A DNA stretch of 49,065 nt from a virus: positions 1 through 49,065 of the IMG/VR virus record IMGVR_UViG_3300042563_000952. The stretch is one strand, 5' to 3'. Under the pieces are notes generated by a model. That model searched no databases, was not told where the DNA came from, and saw only the letters and a program-made list of their open reading frames with translations. Below, piece after piece: positions 19,558 through 28,455 of the stretch. Position 1 is the first letter of the stretch. Each line of letters begins with the position of its first letter. The translations under genes were made by a program, and so were the position numbers.

Positions 19558-21618
19558 TTACTTCGAGGTAGCTTTGTAGGTACCGTCCCAATCTTTTGGT
19601 AAATCTCTAGAGCGCATATCAGCTATACGCTCAATCCACAGTTCATAGTAGTGATCCATATTGCCGTCAAATTCACCAGTGAGTGTCTTGCATAATTCTA
19701 TAGCGTCATCCCACTTTTGCTGCTTATAATAGGTCAACATACCGTTATGCATATCACGGGCAGTGTTCCATTTAACTGCTACAGTTTCATCAGGCATGTA
19801 GAATACAGTAAAAATATTAACACCAATGGTCTTGCCCTTGACTGCAATACAGTCTAAAGGAATAGTAAAGTACTGATCGTTAACACGCTTCTCTGTGCTT
19901 TCACTGATAATGATTAGTTGTCCATAGTTCTTGGTTTGACTTTCTAGTCGTGCTGTTAAACTAACTGAGTCACCTAGTACATCATATCCAAATCGGTCTT
20001 TACTACCAATGTTACCGATTAGTGTAGGACCGGTGTTAATACCCAAACCCATACCTACACGTGGCTTTCCTTCTCGTTCAAGTTCGATGTTAAACAGTTC
20101 AACAGCATGAATCATTTCTAGTCCAGTGCGGACAGCAGCGTGAGCATGATCAGGATCTTGAAGCTCTTGGATCGGAGCACCATGAACGTGCAGACTAGCA
20201 TCACCAATGAACTTGATCAAGCATCCATTGTTGCGCAGTATAGGTTCAGCAATGGCAGTCATATAACGATTCATTGTTTGTGTAAATGCCACAACGTCAT
20301 CACCATAGGTTTCACCTAGGCCAGTAAAGTTGCGCATGTCACTCATGATGATGGTAAGGTCTTTCTTCTCTCCGCCTAGTTTAATAAAGCTAGGATCTTT
20401 TTGTAGGCGTTCAACAATTACAGGATTTACATAGCTGCCAAACTGTTTCTTAATCTGTGACTTTTGCAAGTACTCGCTTAAAAATTTGACACTATAAGCG
20501 TGAATGTATACCAGACTACAGCCAACAACAAACCAAGTGGCGTCCAATAGGATTCTGGAGTTTTCATATAGATAAGATATAGCGAAATGACTGCCGCCGA
20601 GAAAGACAACAACAGGAATAAAAGCATAGGTCCACCTTGATAAAAATAGTACTAGTAATCCAGCGGCCAGCAAGGCAATGATCTCAGCTTGGTCAGCCCA
20701 ACCTGGACGCTGTATGTTGCTCTGCGTCATCATAGTGCCAATGACTGCACCTTGTAGGTATTGTGGCCATACTTCACCTTTGGCTGTACTAACAGGGTTT
20801 ACCAGACCAGCAGCACTGAGTCCAACAATAACAATACCGCCGTCAAATGATTCAGGCAACTGCATGTAACTGTATTCTCTAGGCGTTGCTGACCAATCAA
20901 TCCAAACACGACCTTCGTTGTCCGTTGGTACTTTGCCAAACTTAGGAACACGCACAGCTTCTACACCCATGTCACCAATCTTGACTTGGAACTTGGGATC
21001 CTTGGCAGCCACACGCAGTGTCTCTAATGCTAGACTAGGATGTAGTTTTTCTTGACTTAGTATGACCATGGGCATACGACGAACAACACCGTCTATCTCT
21101 GGAAATGTATTAACAATACCAACACCTGCTGCTAGACTTTCTTGCGGCTCCACATTACTAATCAATCCTGGATACTCAACAACTAGTCCCTTAGGATCCA
21201 TGCCTATTACTTGTGCAGGTGTTCTATGAGTAATATTCTTTTGACGTTCACTTCCTAGTGCTGGTAATACCACAGGATACTTCTTAAGTGTTTCACCTAG
21301 TACGGCATCCTTGCCAAAACGATCTTTCTCTGGCATTAGCACGTTAAACACAACCAGTCCGGCATCACGTCTATAAATCTCTTTAATGATATCAGCATAC
21401 ATGTCTCTAGGGAAAGGAAACTGTCCTAGCTTGTCTAGAGTTGCTTCATCAATGTTGACTGTATAAACAGGAACATCGTTGGCAGGTTGACTAGTTACTA
21501 ATGTGTCAAAATAACGTAGTCTTACGCTTTCAATAAAACTAGGATCTACAAGACGGATGCCTAATACTAATGCTAGAGTGACCAATGCGGTCCAAGGGTT
21601 TAATAGTAGCTTTTTCAT
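19558..21618 (-). CDS. CHASE2-domain class III adenylate/guanylate cyclase
   Basis: 686 aa from MKKLLLNPWTALVTLALVLG. An N-terminal membrane anchor, an extracytoplasmic CHASE2 sensor (about 25-290), three membrane helices (about 310-385), then a class III cyclase domain (about 420-610). Metal-binding Asp in IMSDMRNFTG and KFIGDASLHVHG; the base-selecting Lys and Asp positions suggest ATP. In GDSVSLTARLES the usual transition-state Asn (VNxxAR) is Ser, so activity may be reduced. A late-type GATAAATA ends 5 nt before ATG. A cyclase in a phage is highly unusual. Confidence 0.9.
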   Translation of the reverse strand: MKKLLLNPWTALVTLALVLGIRLVDPSFIESVRLRYFDTLVTSQPANDVPVYTVNIDEATLDKLGQFPFPRDMYADIIKEIYRRDAGLVVFNVLMPEKDRFGKDAVLGETLKKYPVVLPALGSERQKNITHRTPAQVIGMDPKGLVVEYPGLISNVEPQESLAAGVGIVNTFPEIDGVVRRMPMVILSQEKLHPSLALETLRVAAKDPKFQVKIGDMGVEAVRVPKFGKVPTDNEGRVWIDWSATPREYSYMQLPESFDGGIVIVGLSAAGLVNPVSTAKGEVWPQYLQGAVIGTMMTQSNIQRPGWADQAEIIALLAAGLLVLFLSRWTYAFIPVVVFLGGSHFAISYLYENSRILLDATWFVVGCSLVYIHAYSVKFLSEYLQKSQIKKQFGSYVNPVIVERLQKDPSFIKLGGEKKDLTIIMSDMRNFTGLGETYGDDVVAFTQTMNRYMTAIAEPILRNNGCLIKFIGDASLHVHGAPIQELQDPDHAHAAVRTGLEMIHAVELFNIELEREGKPRVGMGLGINTGPTLIGNIGSKDRFGYDVLGDSVSLTARLESQTKNYGQLIIISESTEKRVNDQYFTIPLDCIAVKGKTIGVNIFTVFYMPDETVAVKWNTARDMHNGMLTYYKQQKWDDAIELCKTLTGEFDGNMDHYYELWIERIADMRSRDLPKDWDGTYKATSK

Positions 21619-21623
21619 AGTAA

Positions 21624-21631
21624 TATTTATC
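21624..21631 (-). promoter_or_regulatory. T4-late-like promoter motif GATAAATA (cyclase)
   Basis: Ends 5 nt before the cyclase ATG (21618). Predicts transcription from the start codon. Confidence 0.5.
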
Positions 21632-21635
21632 GCTA

Positions 21636-21738
21636 AATACCTTGGGGAGTAACTAGCCAACAGGTGTTGGTTTTATAGGTCGTCAACACGGTATACATAT
21701 ACCCGGTCTATAGACAAAGCGGTGAGACCATAACTTTA
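21636..21738 (+). ncRNA. yybP-ykoY (manganese) riboswitch upstream of terC
   Basis: The leader carries the family landmarks in order: CTTGGGGAGTAACTAGCC at 21641, GGTCGTCAACACGG at 21678, CCCGGTC at 21703 and AAAGCGGTGAGACCATAAC ending at 21735. In the known class two loops dock to bind Mn2+ and the output gene is often a TerC/YkoY membrane protein, as here. No terminator follows; the ribosome site AAGGAAG begins right after the aptamer, so control is probably translational. Confidence 0.85.
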
Positions 21739-21746
21739 AGGAAGAT

Positions 21747-22406
21747 ATGGAACTCTTTACGATCCAGGCCCTTTGGGCATTTCTCGCTATCATTTTGATA
21801 GACATTGTATTAGCCGGTGATAACGCTCTTGTTATCGGAATGGCCGCTAACAAATTACCAGAACATCTACGCAAACGAGCAATTCTTTGGGGAACATTTG
21901 GTGCTATTGCTATCCGCTTTATTTCTGTAGCCGCACTGACCTACCTATTAATGATTCCAGGGCTACGCTTAATAGGCGGTGCTGCGCTATTGTGGATTGG
22001 CTGGAAGTTGGTTTTTGATGAAGGTGATCACGACATTGAAGCCAAAGACACATTCTGGGGTGCCATTAGTACTATTGTAGTCGCTGACGCAGTTATGGGC
22101 ATAGACAATGCACTTGGTATTGCCGCGGCCGCAAATGGAAATTTTGTGTTAGTCATTGCTGGCCTGTTGATCAGTGTACCTATTATATTATTCGGTGCTG
22201 GATTAGTCAGCAAGATACTTGAGAAGTATCCCAACAGTGTGTTCGTAGGCAGCTTTGTATTATTTGCTGTGGCATTTCAAATGGCTATCAAAGAACCTCT
22301 ATTGCAAGATTGGCTAGAACCTTTAGCCGGTTGGGTTAAGACTGTGCTACCTTGGTGTGCTTCGATGGTAATAACAGCAGTGCAGTATAAGAAAGCTAGA
22401 ATGTAA
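21747..22406 (+). CDS. TerC/YkoY-family integral membrane protein
   Basis: 219 aa, about seven membrane helices. Family signatures: DIVLAGDNALVIGMAA near residue 20 and VVADAVMGIDNALGIAAAAN near 111, each with the acidic D-N pair in a helix that defines TerC proteins. Relatives export manganese or load metalloproteins. The Mn2+-type riboswitch in front supports a manganese role. AAGGAAG precedes ATG. A bidirectional terminator follows. Confidence 0.92.
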   Translation: MELFTIQALWAFLAIILIDIVLAGDNALVIGMAANKLPEHLRKRAILWGTFGAIAIRFISVAALTYLLMIPGLRLIGGAALLWIGWKLVFDEGDHDIEAKDTFWGAISTIVVADAVMGIDNALGIAAAANGNFVLVIAGLLISVPIILFGAGLVSKILEKYPNSVFVGSFVLFAVAFQMAIKEPLLQDWLEPLAGWVKTVLPWCASMVITAVQYKKARM

Positions 22407-22432
22407 AAAAGCCCCGGAAGGGGCTTTTTATT
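22405..22432. terminator. Bidirectional terminator
   Basis: AAAAAAGCCCC-GGAA-GGGGCTTTTT: an A-run, GC stem and T-run on both strands. Ends terC on the plus strand and the curli-side operon (last gene 22435) on the minus strand. Confidence 0.9.
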
Positions 22433-22434
22433 GA

Positions 22435-22920
22435 TTACGATCTTACTAACATAGCAAAACTAAAGGCAAACGCAGGTATTGCTAATGCTGAAAAACTTAT
22501 AAAAATTAGTGCTCTATCTATTAAATCTGATTTGGCCTTTATCCTAGCGTTTGCTAAGTCTGCTTCTAGTTTAGCACGTTCTTTATACATACGTACACGC
22601 TCAGCCATCATTTGTTCCCAAACATCACTATTACCACTATATATCAACAGTTCTTTGAGTTGTTTTTCTGCGTCTCGCAAGGCTTTACTCTGCATGGCAA
22701 TTTCTATTGACATGGCTCTGATCTGTCCGTCTGTGAGAATCTTTTTGCTGGTTTGTGCGGCTGCATTAGCACTGTGAATTTTATCGCTGTTTTCAAAGAA
22801 CTTGGCAAACTGTCCGTAAAGGCTGTTGACATCCTTGCCTAAGGCAATGGCCTTTTTAATATAACCAACTGATTGTTGTGCGGCTGTAAAAGCAATGCCA
22901 AGGGTAATAGGATCAATCAT
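22435..22920 (-). CDS. Phage membrane protein with coiled coil (holin-like architecture)
   Basis: 161 aa: helical soluble part (AQQSVGYIKKAIALGKDVNS), a charged coiled coil in the middle (MMAERVRMYKERAKLEADLA), and one C-terminal transmembrane segment (ALIFISFSALAIPAFAFSFA). Similar proteins occur in T4-like aquatic phages. ATGA overlap with the 22917 gene. Last gene before a terminator. Confidence 0.75.
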   Translation of the reverse strand: MIDPITLGIAFTAAQQSVGYIKKAIALGKDVNSLYGQFAKFFENSDKIHSANAAAQTSKKILTDGQIRAMSIEIAMQSKALRDAEKQLKELLIYSGNSDVWEQMMAERVRMYKERAKLEADLANARIKAKSDLIDRALIFISFSALAIPAFAFSFAMLVRS

Positions 22921-23075
22921 GTTTTCTTAGGATCCTTATCTTTGGGTGGCGGCTTAGTCCATTCTAAGCATACAACTCGACGATTATAAACATCCCCGGT
23001 CCAAGTCCATTTTACACAACGAGGCTCCTGGGCTAGCATGCCTGCCAACATCAATGAGCCTATGGCGTTGAACAT
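22917..23075 (-). CDS. Small phage protein, 52 aa
   Basis: MFNAIGSLMLAGMLAQEPRC, then VKWTWTGDVYNRRVVCLEW and a Lys/Pro tail. Possible short signal segment followed by two Cys. Stop overlaps the next start (ATGA) and its start is just before the stop of the curlin-repeat gene, so coupled translation is likely. Function unknown. Confidence 0.7.
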   Translation of the reverse strand: MFNAIGSLMLAGMLAQEPRCVKWTWTGDVYNRRVVCLEWTKPPPKDKDPKKT

Positions 23076-23076
23076 A

Positions 23077-24960
23077 CTATGGTCCCGTGCCTTGTGTTAC
23101 TGAAACACTACATCCAGATAATGTAGCACACTGTTGTGTAATATTAATGTTTTGTGCTGTGGTGCCTTGTTGTATTAGATTAACTGTGCTAGAGCCACCA
23201 GCATTGGTCAAGTTGATAGTGGCTTTGTGACTGCCTGCGTCCTTTTGACTGGCAGTAACATTGTGCCCGTTGCCTGTTAGGCTTAGATCAAAGTAACTGC
23301 CTGATCCTTGTTGTGTAACATCAAATACATTAGTATTACCGTTGACAACGCCAAAGAATGTTTTCTCACCGTTGCCCATTTGCTTCAGTGTTCCTTGATT
23401 GCTATTACCAGTGACATCAACATAGGCAAAGTGCCCACTTGCAGTTCCGCCGTCATTGCTTTGTTTTAGACTCAACGTGTTTGTGCTGCCGTTGATATTT
23501 AGACCCATATAGTGTCCACCACTCTCTTGTCCGTCTTGTAAGCCAGTTGTAGGATTACGTGCTTGCCATAAGGTAATGTTATTTGTGTTGCCTGTGACGC
23601 TGAATTCAAACAAGTTCTTACCCAGGGTATCACCTTGTTTGATGTTTAAGGTATTGTTGTCACCGTCTATGACAGCGTAGTCAGTGCCACCTAGGCCTGA
23701 GATCTTATTATAGTTGCCTGTTTGTTCAATGGTTATTGCATTACCGCTACTGCCAATCTTTTGATCAAGATATAAACTGTTGCCCAATGTAATGTTACTA
23801 ACACGACTCTTAGCAGAATTCTTCTGCGCTGTTTGATTTACAGTTATGTCGCTAGTAGAAGGCCAAGTAGGAGCACAGTCGGCGCAAACGCTGCCTGCTT
23901 GACCTGGATTAGCAGGAGTTCCGCCTGAACCAGTATCAGTACTAGTAACGCCATCATTTAAATCATAGTAGTAGGTAACTTCAGCAATTTGCATACTGTC
24001 GCAGTTTAACCCACAGAATTCCCCTGCTTTAGTTGTTGGAAACAATATGAAGTAGTAGATATAGGCAGTAGTATTGCCTGTCGCTATTTCGGGACTAGTC
24101 CAAAATCTCGACTCGCTTAAACTTAAACTATCTTGTTTAATCAGTGTCCAGTTGGCACCGTTATTACTACCATACAGTTTATAGCTAGTAGGATCACGGC
24201 CACTAAAATCATTAGCAGTTGTAATAGTAAATTTCTGAACCACTCGACCTTGACTTAGTTTGACAGTTACACCTGCATTCTTTTTGTCAAAATTTAGATA
24301 TTTGGTATTAACATTGCCGTCAAAGGCCTGTGTTGCACCTTCTCCAAACGGACTGTTATTGCTAGTGGGAAATATAGTGCTGATAACCACAGGTGTGCTA
24401 TTAGTTCTAATCAATTTCCAGTCAGCCGGGGCACTACTCGGTGTAGTTGTAGCAGTTTGTCCTGCGGTCAACGGTACAGTAGAATAGTTAGCGTTGGCAT
24501 AAGTGTTGGCCTGTGCTACTGTGGGGTTAAGTGTGCCAGTCCATGAAACACCGTTAGTGTTATTCATACCACTTGATCCACTGAATAACTGTCCTGTGTT
24601 ATTGTCACTGCCCACAAAGAAGAAATAGTCAGGACCCATGTTGACAATCTTACCGGTGCCAATAGTACCTGCTAGTGTGCCATTGCTATTGTAAACTTTA
24701 CCTTCGTAAGGGTAACTACCATTACCAGTTGCTGCAAATTGAACATATTGTCCTGCTTGCCAACTCCAGGTTCCGTTAAACCAAGGAATCTTATACATAG
24801 TACCCGGTTGTTTACTGTAGATTTGGCAGGTAGTAGTATTGAGACAGGCATTGACATTCCACTGACTGTCGGCAATTTGGCTTTGTCCAAACTTGATATC
24901 AGTTAGGTCAGCAAATGCATTAGAGCATACGAACAGTAAAGCTAATAATATCTTTTTCAT
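23077..24960 (-). CDS. Large secreted protein: discoidin-like domain plus curlin repeats
   Basis: 627 aa with signal peptide (MKKILLALLFVCSNAFA). Residues about 190-335 look like an F5/8 type C (discoidin) domain: AFDGNVNTKYLNF, SYKLYGSNNGANWTLI, then the closing strand. Residues about 385-620 are curlin-type repeats (IGSSGNAITIEQTGNYNKI and others with N-x-x-x-QxG spacing). A four-Cys C-terminus is present. Likely an amyloid-forming surface protein with a binding module, exported through CsgG. Confidence 0.85.
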   Translation of the reverse strand: MKKILLALLFVCSNAFADLTDIKFGQSQIADSQWNVNACLNTTTCQIYSKQPGTMYKIPWFNGTWSWQAGQYVQFAATGNGSYPYEGKVYNSNGTLAGTIGTGKIVNMGPDYFFFVGSDNNTGQLFSGSSGMNNTNGVSWTGTLNPTVAQANTYANANYSTVPLTAGQTATTTPSSAPADWKLIRTNSTPVVISTIFPTSNNSPFGEGATQAFDGNVNTKYLNFDKKNAGVTVKLSQGRVVQKFTITTANDFSGRDPTSYKLYGSNNGANWTLIKQDSLSLSESRFWTSPEIATGNTTAYIYYFILFPTTKAGEFCGLNCDSMQIAEVTYYYDLNDGVTSTDTGSGGTPANPGQAGSVCADCAPTWPSTSDITVNQTAQKNSAKSRVSNITLGNSLYLDQKIGSSGNAITIEQTGNYNKISGLGGTDYAVIDGDNNTLNIKQGDTLGKNLFEFSVTGNTNNITLWQARNPTTGLQDGQESGGHYMGLNINGSTNTLSLKQSNDGGTASGHFAYVDVTGNSNQGTLKQMGNGEKTFFGVVNGNTNVFDVTQQGSGSYFDLSLTGNGHNVTASQKDAGSHKATINLTNAGGSSTVNLIQQGTTAQNINITQQCATLSGCSVSVTQGTGP

Positions 24961-26135
24961 CTAAAGTTCTGATTGATAACAATCTGTCCCACGGCTTTAC
25001 CACTGCTGAAGTTCCAACTGTTGGTCTGCATGTCCTGTGTAACAATCACCTGCACTTTGGTATCTAAAGGCATAACAACATTAGCATAGTTGCGACTGTT
25101 AGGGCTTAGGCTTTCAAACATCCAACCTATTTGTTGTGTTTCGCTTTTATCTTTAAACAATTTCTTAACGTAGGGATTTTCAGTTTCGCTTACTGCGGCC
25201 ACTTCAGTGACTAAGGCATCTTTGTTAGCGGCAGTATCTAATCCTACCTTAGTAGCAGTGTCTAAATTCTCATCGCCTTCATTGGCACTACGTCCTTGCT
25301 TATAAGACTTGTTGCTTCCACCTTTTTCACCTTTACTAGCCACTTGTTGTTTTTCGCCATCTTTAGCATCATCTTTGTCATCTTTGTCTTTGTCGTCTTT
25401 TTTGCCGTCTTTCTTCGCATCGCCTGTCTTTTCAGCAGCAGCACGAGCAGCAGCGATCACGCTGACTCCAGTAGTAGTTCTTGGAGGATTAACCATTAGG
25501 TTGTTGCCAATGGCCATGCCGTTGAGAGCAACAATAACAGCAGGACTAGGAATACCATTTAATGTTTCAACTAAGGTAGCTTGATAAGGACGATTAAGTT
25601 TAACTATGCCTGCCGGTGTCTCTACATCAATAGCGCCACTGCCGCAGGTAAGTCCTTTTAAGTTTACGTTTTGTTCTATTTCACAGGTTGGCATCAACAT
25701 GATCATACTAGCGCCTGTTTCACTAACAGCCATGACAAAGTCTGTGCCACGAACAGCAATGGCCGCAGTAGGTGTGTTGATTTTTACATTCTTGGGGTCT
25801 TTGGCAATACTGCCTGATACATAGCGCACAGTACCTGCGGCAGCTTTAAGTCCTAGTTTTCCGGCACCGCTTTTAGGATCATATACAAAATCGTCAATAA
25901 TAAGGCTACTCGACTCAGTAACAGTAACGTTCGTATCGTCTTTAAAAACGATCTTGACTTTTCCATTCTTAGTTTCAATCTTGTCATTGGTTTTGATTTC
26001 TGTGCCTTTGACAATTTGAATTGTATCTTTACCACGCTTGATAATAGCAGTACCGGACGATTCAGTAACCGATCCGATATCTGCCCATGCCGACACGGCT
26101 GTGATCAAGCCTATGATAAGAGCAGCAACTCTCAT
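24957..26135 (-). CDS. FecR-domain secreted protein
   Basis: 392 aa with signal peptide (MRVAALIIGLITAVSAWA). Residues 25-145 form a FecR domain (GTEIKTNDKIETKNGKVKIV, then TAAIAVRGTDFVMAVSETG). A Lys/Asp-rich disordered linker (about 245-275) and a small C-terminal domain follow. FecR-domain proteins act in the periplasm or at the surface, sometimes with CHASE2 cyclases. Starts overlap (ATGA) with the curlin-repeat gene, so part of the curli operon. Confidence 0.85.
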   Translation of the reverse strand: MRVAALIIGLITAVSAWADIGSVTESSGTAIIKRGKDTIQIVKGTEIKTNDKIETKNGKVKIVFKDDTNVTVTESSSLIIDDFVYDPKSGAGKLGLKAAAGTVRYVSGSIAKDPKNVKINTPTAAIAVRGTDFVMAVSETGASMIMLMPTCEIEQNVNLKGLTCGSGAIDVETPAGIVKLNRPYQATLVETLNGIPSPAVIVALNGMAIGNNLMVNPPRTTTGVSVIAAARAAAEKTGDAKKDGKKDDKDKDDKDDAKDGEKQQVASKGEKGGSNKSYKQGRSANEGDENLDTATKVGLDTAANKDALVTEVAAVSETENPYVKKLFKDKSETQQIGWMFESLSPNSRNYANVVMPLDTKVQVIVTQDMQTNSWNFSSGKAVGQIVINQNFR

Positions 26136-26144
26136 TGCCGTTCC

Positions 26145-26933
26145 TTAGTTCTTCTGTGTTATATTGAATATACCGCTGTTGGATATACTTTTGATATTAA
26201 CCACGTTGTCAATAGTTCCAGTTTGGCTGATAGTAAACTTGTTGCTGTTACCAGCCAAGTCAACCCAAACACTACTACCAGCTGCACCAGTTGAACGCTG
26301 ACTGATGTTAAACTCGTTAGTATCACCTACCACTTTGATTGTGTCAGTGTGCTTGCCACCAATAGCATCAATGAAGAACTTGTTGGTGTTGCCCGTTACA
26401 TCAATAGCAGCTTTCAAGTCGTCGCCTGTGCCACGATATTGAATTTCATTGCTGTTGCCTGTGAACTTCATGTTTAGGTCAGCTGCTTTACATCCCGTTA
26501 GTGCTGTAGTTCCATCGCTGGCATTGCCATAACCGCAGGCCACGTCAGCTTTGTTAGTGTTACCCAACTGCTGAATAGTCACGGTTGCGCCAACACCTGT
26601 GCCTGTGGTGTCGTTCTTTACTTCTAGGTTGATTTCGTTGCTGGCACCAACTTGGTTAGTAACAATCTTCTGATCAATGCCACGTAGGTATACTGGACGA
26701 GCAGCTGATCCTGCTTTGTTACCTGATCCATTTTGTGTCATATTGACATTAGGATTGTCACCGCTTTGATCGATAAAGATGCGGTTAGTTGTGGCAATGG
26801 CTAGTGAGGCTGTTGCGTTAGGGCTAACAGTTACCATTGTTGGGATTGTGGCTGCACTTGGTGCAGTTACAGCAGTCTGGGCCATTACTGGAAATGCTGC
26901 TGCTAATAATATTGTTATAATTGTTTGTTTCAT
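26145..26933 (-). CDS. Curlin-repeat (CsgA/CsgB-like) secreted protein
   Basis: 262 aa with signal peptide (MKQTIITILLAAAFPVMA). Repeats of the amyloid type: DQSGDNPNVNMTQNGSGNKA, TVTIQQLGNTNKAD, TNEFNISQRSTG, SNKFTISQTG and a terminal ISNSGIFNITQKN. Spacing of N, Q and G fits curlin strands. Likely the major or nucleator subunit of an extracellular amyloid exported by the CsgG encoded next to it. Confidence 0.87.
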   Translation of the reverse strand: MKQTIITILLAAAFPVMAQTAVTAPSAATIPTMVTVSPNATASLAIATTNRIFIDQSGDNPNVNMTQNGSGNKAGSAARPVYLRGIDQKIVTNQVGASNEINLEVKNDTTGTGVGATVTIQQLGNTNKADVACGYGNASDGTTALTGCKAADLNMKFTGNSNEIQYRGTGDDLKAAIDVTGNTNKFFIDAIGGKHTDTIKVVGDTNEFNISQRSTGAAGSSVWVDLAGNSNKFTISQTGTIDNVVNIKSISNSGIFNITQKN

Positions 26934-26961
26934 TTTTTGCTCCTAACCTTGTGGGTTATTT

Positions 26962-27900
26962 TTACTTCCAGAACTGGATTCGTGTCCAGATACTCTTCTC
27001 TTTGCTTCCTTCAACACTTTTTCCGCTATCGGACTGCTGTGGTGAGGATGCAGTTTTGGCTGCGTCTTTGGTCTTGGTTTGTGCTTGAACCAACTCATTG
27101 GACTTCTCCTTGAATTGCCACAGGCCACCACGCTCTCCCTTTTTAATCAACTCAATAACCGCTGTTTCGATTGCTGAACGTAGGGCATAGTTACCTGGCT
27201 CGTTAAATGTTTGGCTTGAATCAAATTCAAATGCCTGTGTTGCTTGGTTGAAAAACTTCAACGCAGTGGCACCGTCGGCGGTGCTGAGCAAGTTCTTTTC
27301 CACTGTAACAGTGGTTAGTACTTCTCCAGTTTGAACACTGACCAAACGTAGGCTGATCACAACCACGTCTTGAGTATAGGCGGTAGATGTTCCAATACCT
27401 AACCAACGAGCACCTGTGCCGCCTGTTAGTGTATTGCTGTTATAATCAATAATGCCACCTTCTAGAATAACACCAGCCATTTGCAATGGTGGTAACGGTT
27501 TGGCATTAGCGCCTTCGTAGATCTCACGTGTCTGTTTGATCATCTGACGCTCTTTTAACAAGTTGTCCAAGCCAACACGCTCAACAACTGTGAACCATTG
27601 ACGATTACCAACTTCTTGTAAACTCTTCATTAGGTATGCTTCAGCACCCTGGGTGACTGCTGTTGAAAACAAGCTGAGTGTTGAACTTGGCTTTCGCTGT
27701 CCTGTTAGGTCTTTGAAACCATACACTGCCACTGTCACTGCCGGACCTGCTGGTGCAGGAACATTGGCAAAACTCTTGTTGATTGTGTCTGTAACTGTAG
27801 CTTCTTCTTTGATTTGTGTACTGCCCCATGGACGTACGGTTGAACATCCAGCTAGGGCTACTACGGCTAATGTGATTAAGGATAATTTAATTGCTTTCAT
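26962..27900 (-). CDS. csgG: Curli secretion channel CsgG
   Basis: 312 aa. Lipoprotein signal with lipobox LAGC (Cys about residue 19), then the CsgG domain: PAVTVAVYGFKDLTGQRKP, WFTVVERVGLDNLLKERQMI, AGVILEGGIIDYNSNT and the transmembrane hairpin region GARWLGIGTST. CsgG forms the nine-subunit outer-membrane pore. The C-terminal 50 residues are a polar extension beyond the usual length. Between csgF and a curlin gene. Confidence 0.93.
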   Translation of the reverse strand: MKAIKLSLITLAVVALAGCSTVRPWGSTQIKEEATVTDTINKSFANVPAPAGPAVTVAVYGFKDLTGQRKPSSTLSLFSTAVTQGAEAYLMKSLQEVGNRQWFTVVERVGLDNLLKERQMIKQTREIYEGANAKPLPPLQMAGVILEGGIIDYNSNTLTGGTGARWLGIGTSTAYTQDVVVISLRLVSVQTGEVLTTVTVEKNLLSTADGATALKFFNQATQAFEFDSSQTFNEPGNYALRSAIETAVIELIKKGERGGLWQFKEKSNELVQAQTKTKDAAKTASSPQQSDSGKSVEGSKEKSIWTRIQFWK

Positions 27901-27909
27901 ATTTTCTCC

Positions 27910-28392
27910 TTAAAAACTAAAACTAGCAATTGGAACTATAACTCGAGTAACAGTACCTTTGGCATCTACTACTGTCAGTGTAACTTTGTCGTTGGCCTTG
28001 GCCCAGGTAACTGTATTACCATCTAGAGCAAAGTTACCTGTTGTTGGATTCACGCAACCTGGAATCGCCGTGCCATCTGCGGCAGCGCATTTGTTTGTGA
28101 ATAGGTTGTTGCTTAACTGTGTTGCAAGTTGAGCATATACTTGACTTTGAAATAGACTCATGAATCTATTCAACGGGGTGTTTAGCAGTTCAGCCTCAGC
28201 TTTGGCAATGGCTGCTTTTTTGTCTGCTTCGATAGCATCACGTCGTGACTTTTCAATGCTGTCAATGGTCAACACATGACTGCTAAATCCAATGCCACTA
28301 AAGGCTGGATTTTTAAATTGTTGTACTAACTCTGCTTGTGCAGTCGTGGATAATGCCAGCATCATCCCTAGTGTCACTAAGGTTTTCTTCAT
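27910..28392 (-). CDS. csgF: Curli assembly factor CsgF-like
   Basis: 160 aa with signal peptide (MKKTLVTLGMMLALSTTAQA). The mature N-terminus ELVQQFKNPAFSGIGFSSHV corresponds to the CsgF segment that inserts into the CsgG pore. Then a helix (RFMSLFQSQVYAQLATQLSN) and a beta C-terminus. First gene of the operon: GGTAAATA at about -30, GGGAGCG ribosome site. Confidence 0.9.
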   Translation of the reverse strand: MKKTLVTLGMMLALSTTAQAELVQQFKNPAFSGIGFSSHVLTIDSIEKSRRDAIEADKKAAIAKAEAELLNTPLNRFMSLFQSQVYAQLATQLSNNLFTNKCAAADGTAIPGCVNPTTGNFALDGNTVTWAKANDKVTLTVVDAKGTVTRVIVPIASFSF

Positions 28393-28455
28393 CGGTTCGC
28401 TCCCGGGTTTGTAATGTATTTACCGGGAGTTGTGCTAGAATAAACTATGAGTTAT

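Noticed and set aside
25309-25584. Plus-strand frames over the FecR gene
   Set aside because: Product of Lys/Asp-rich codons read in reverse (poly-Ser/Phe); shadow of 24957-26135.
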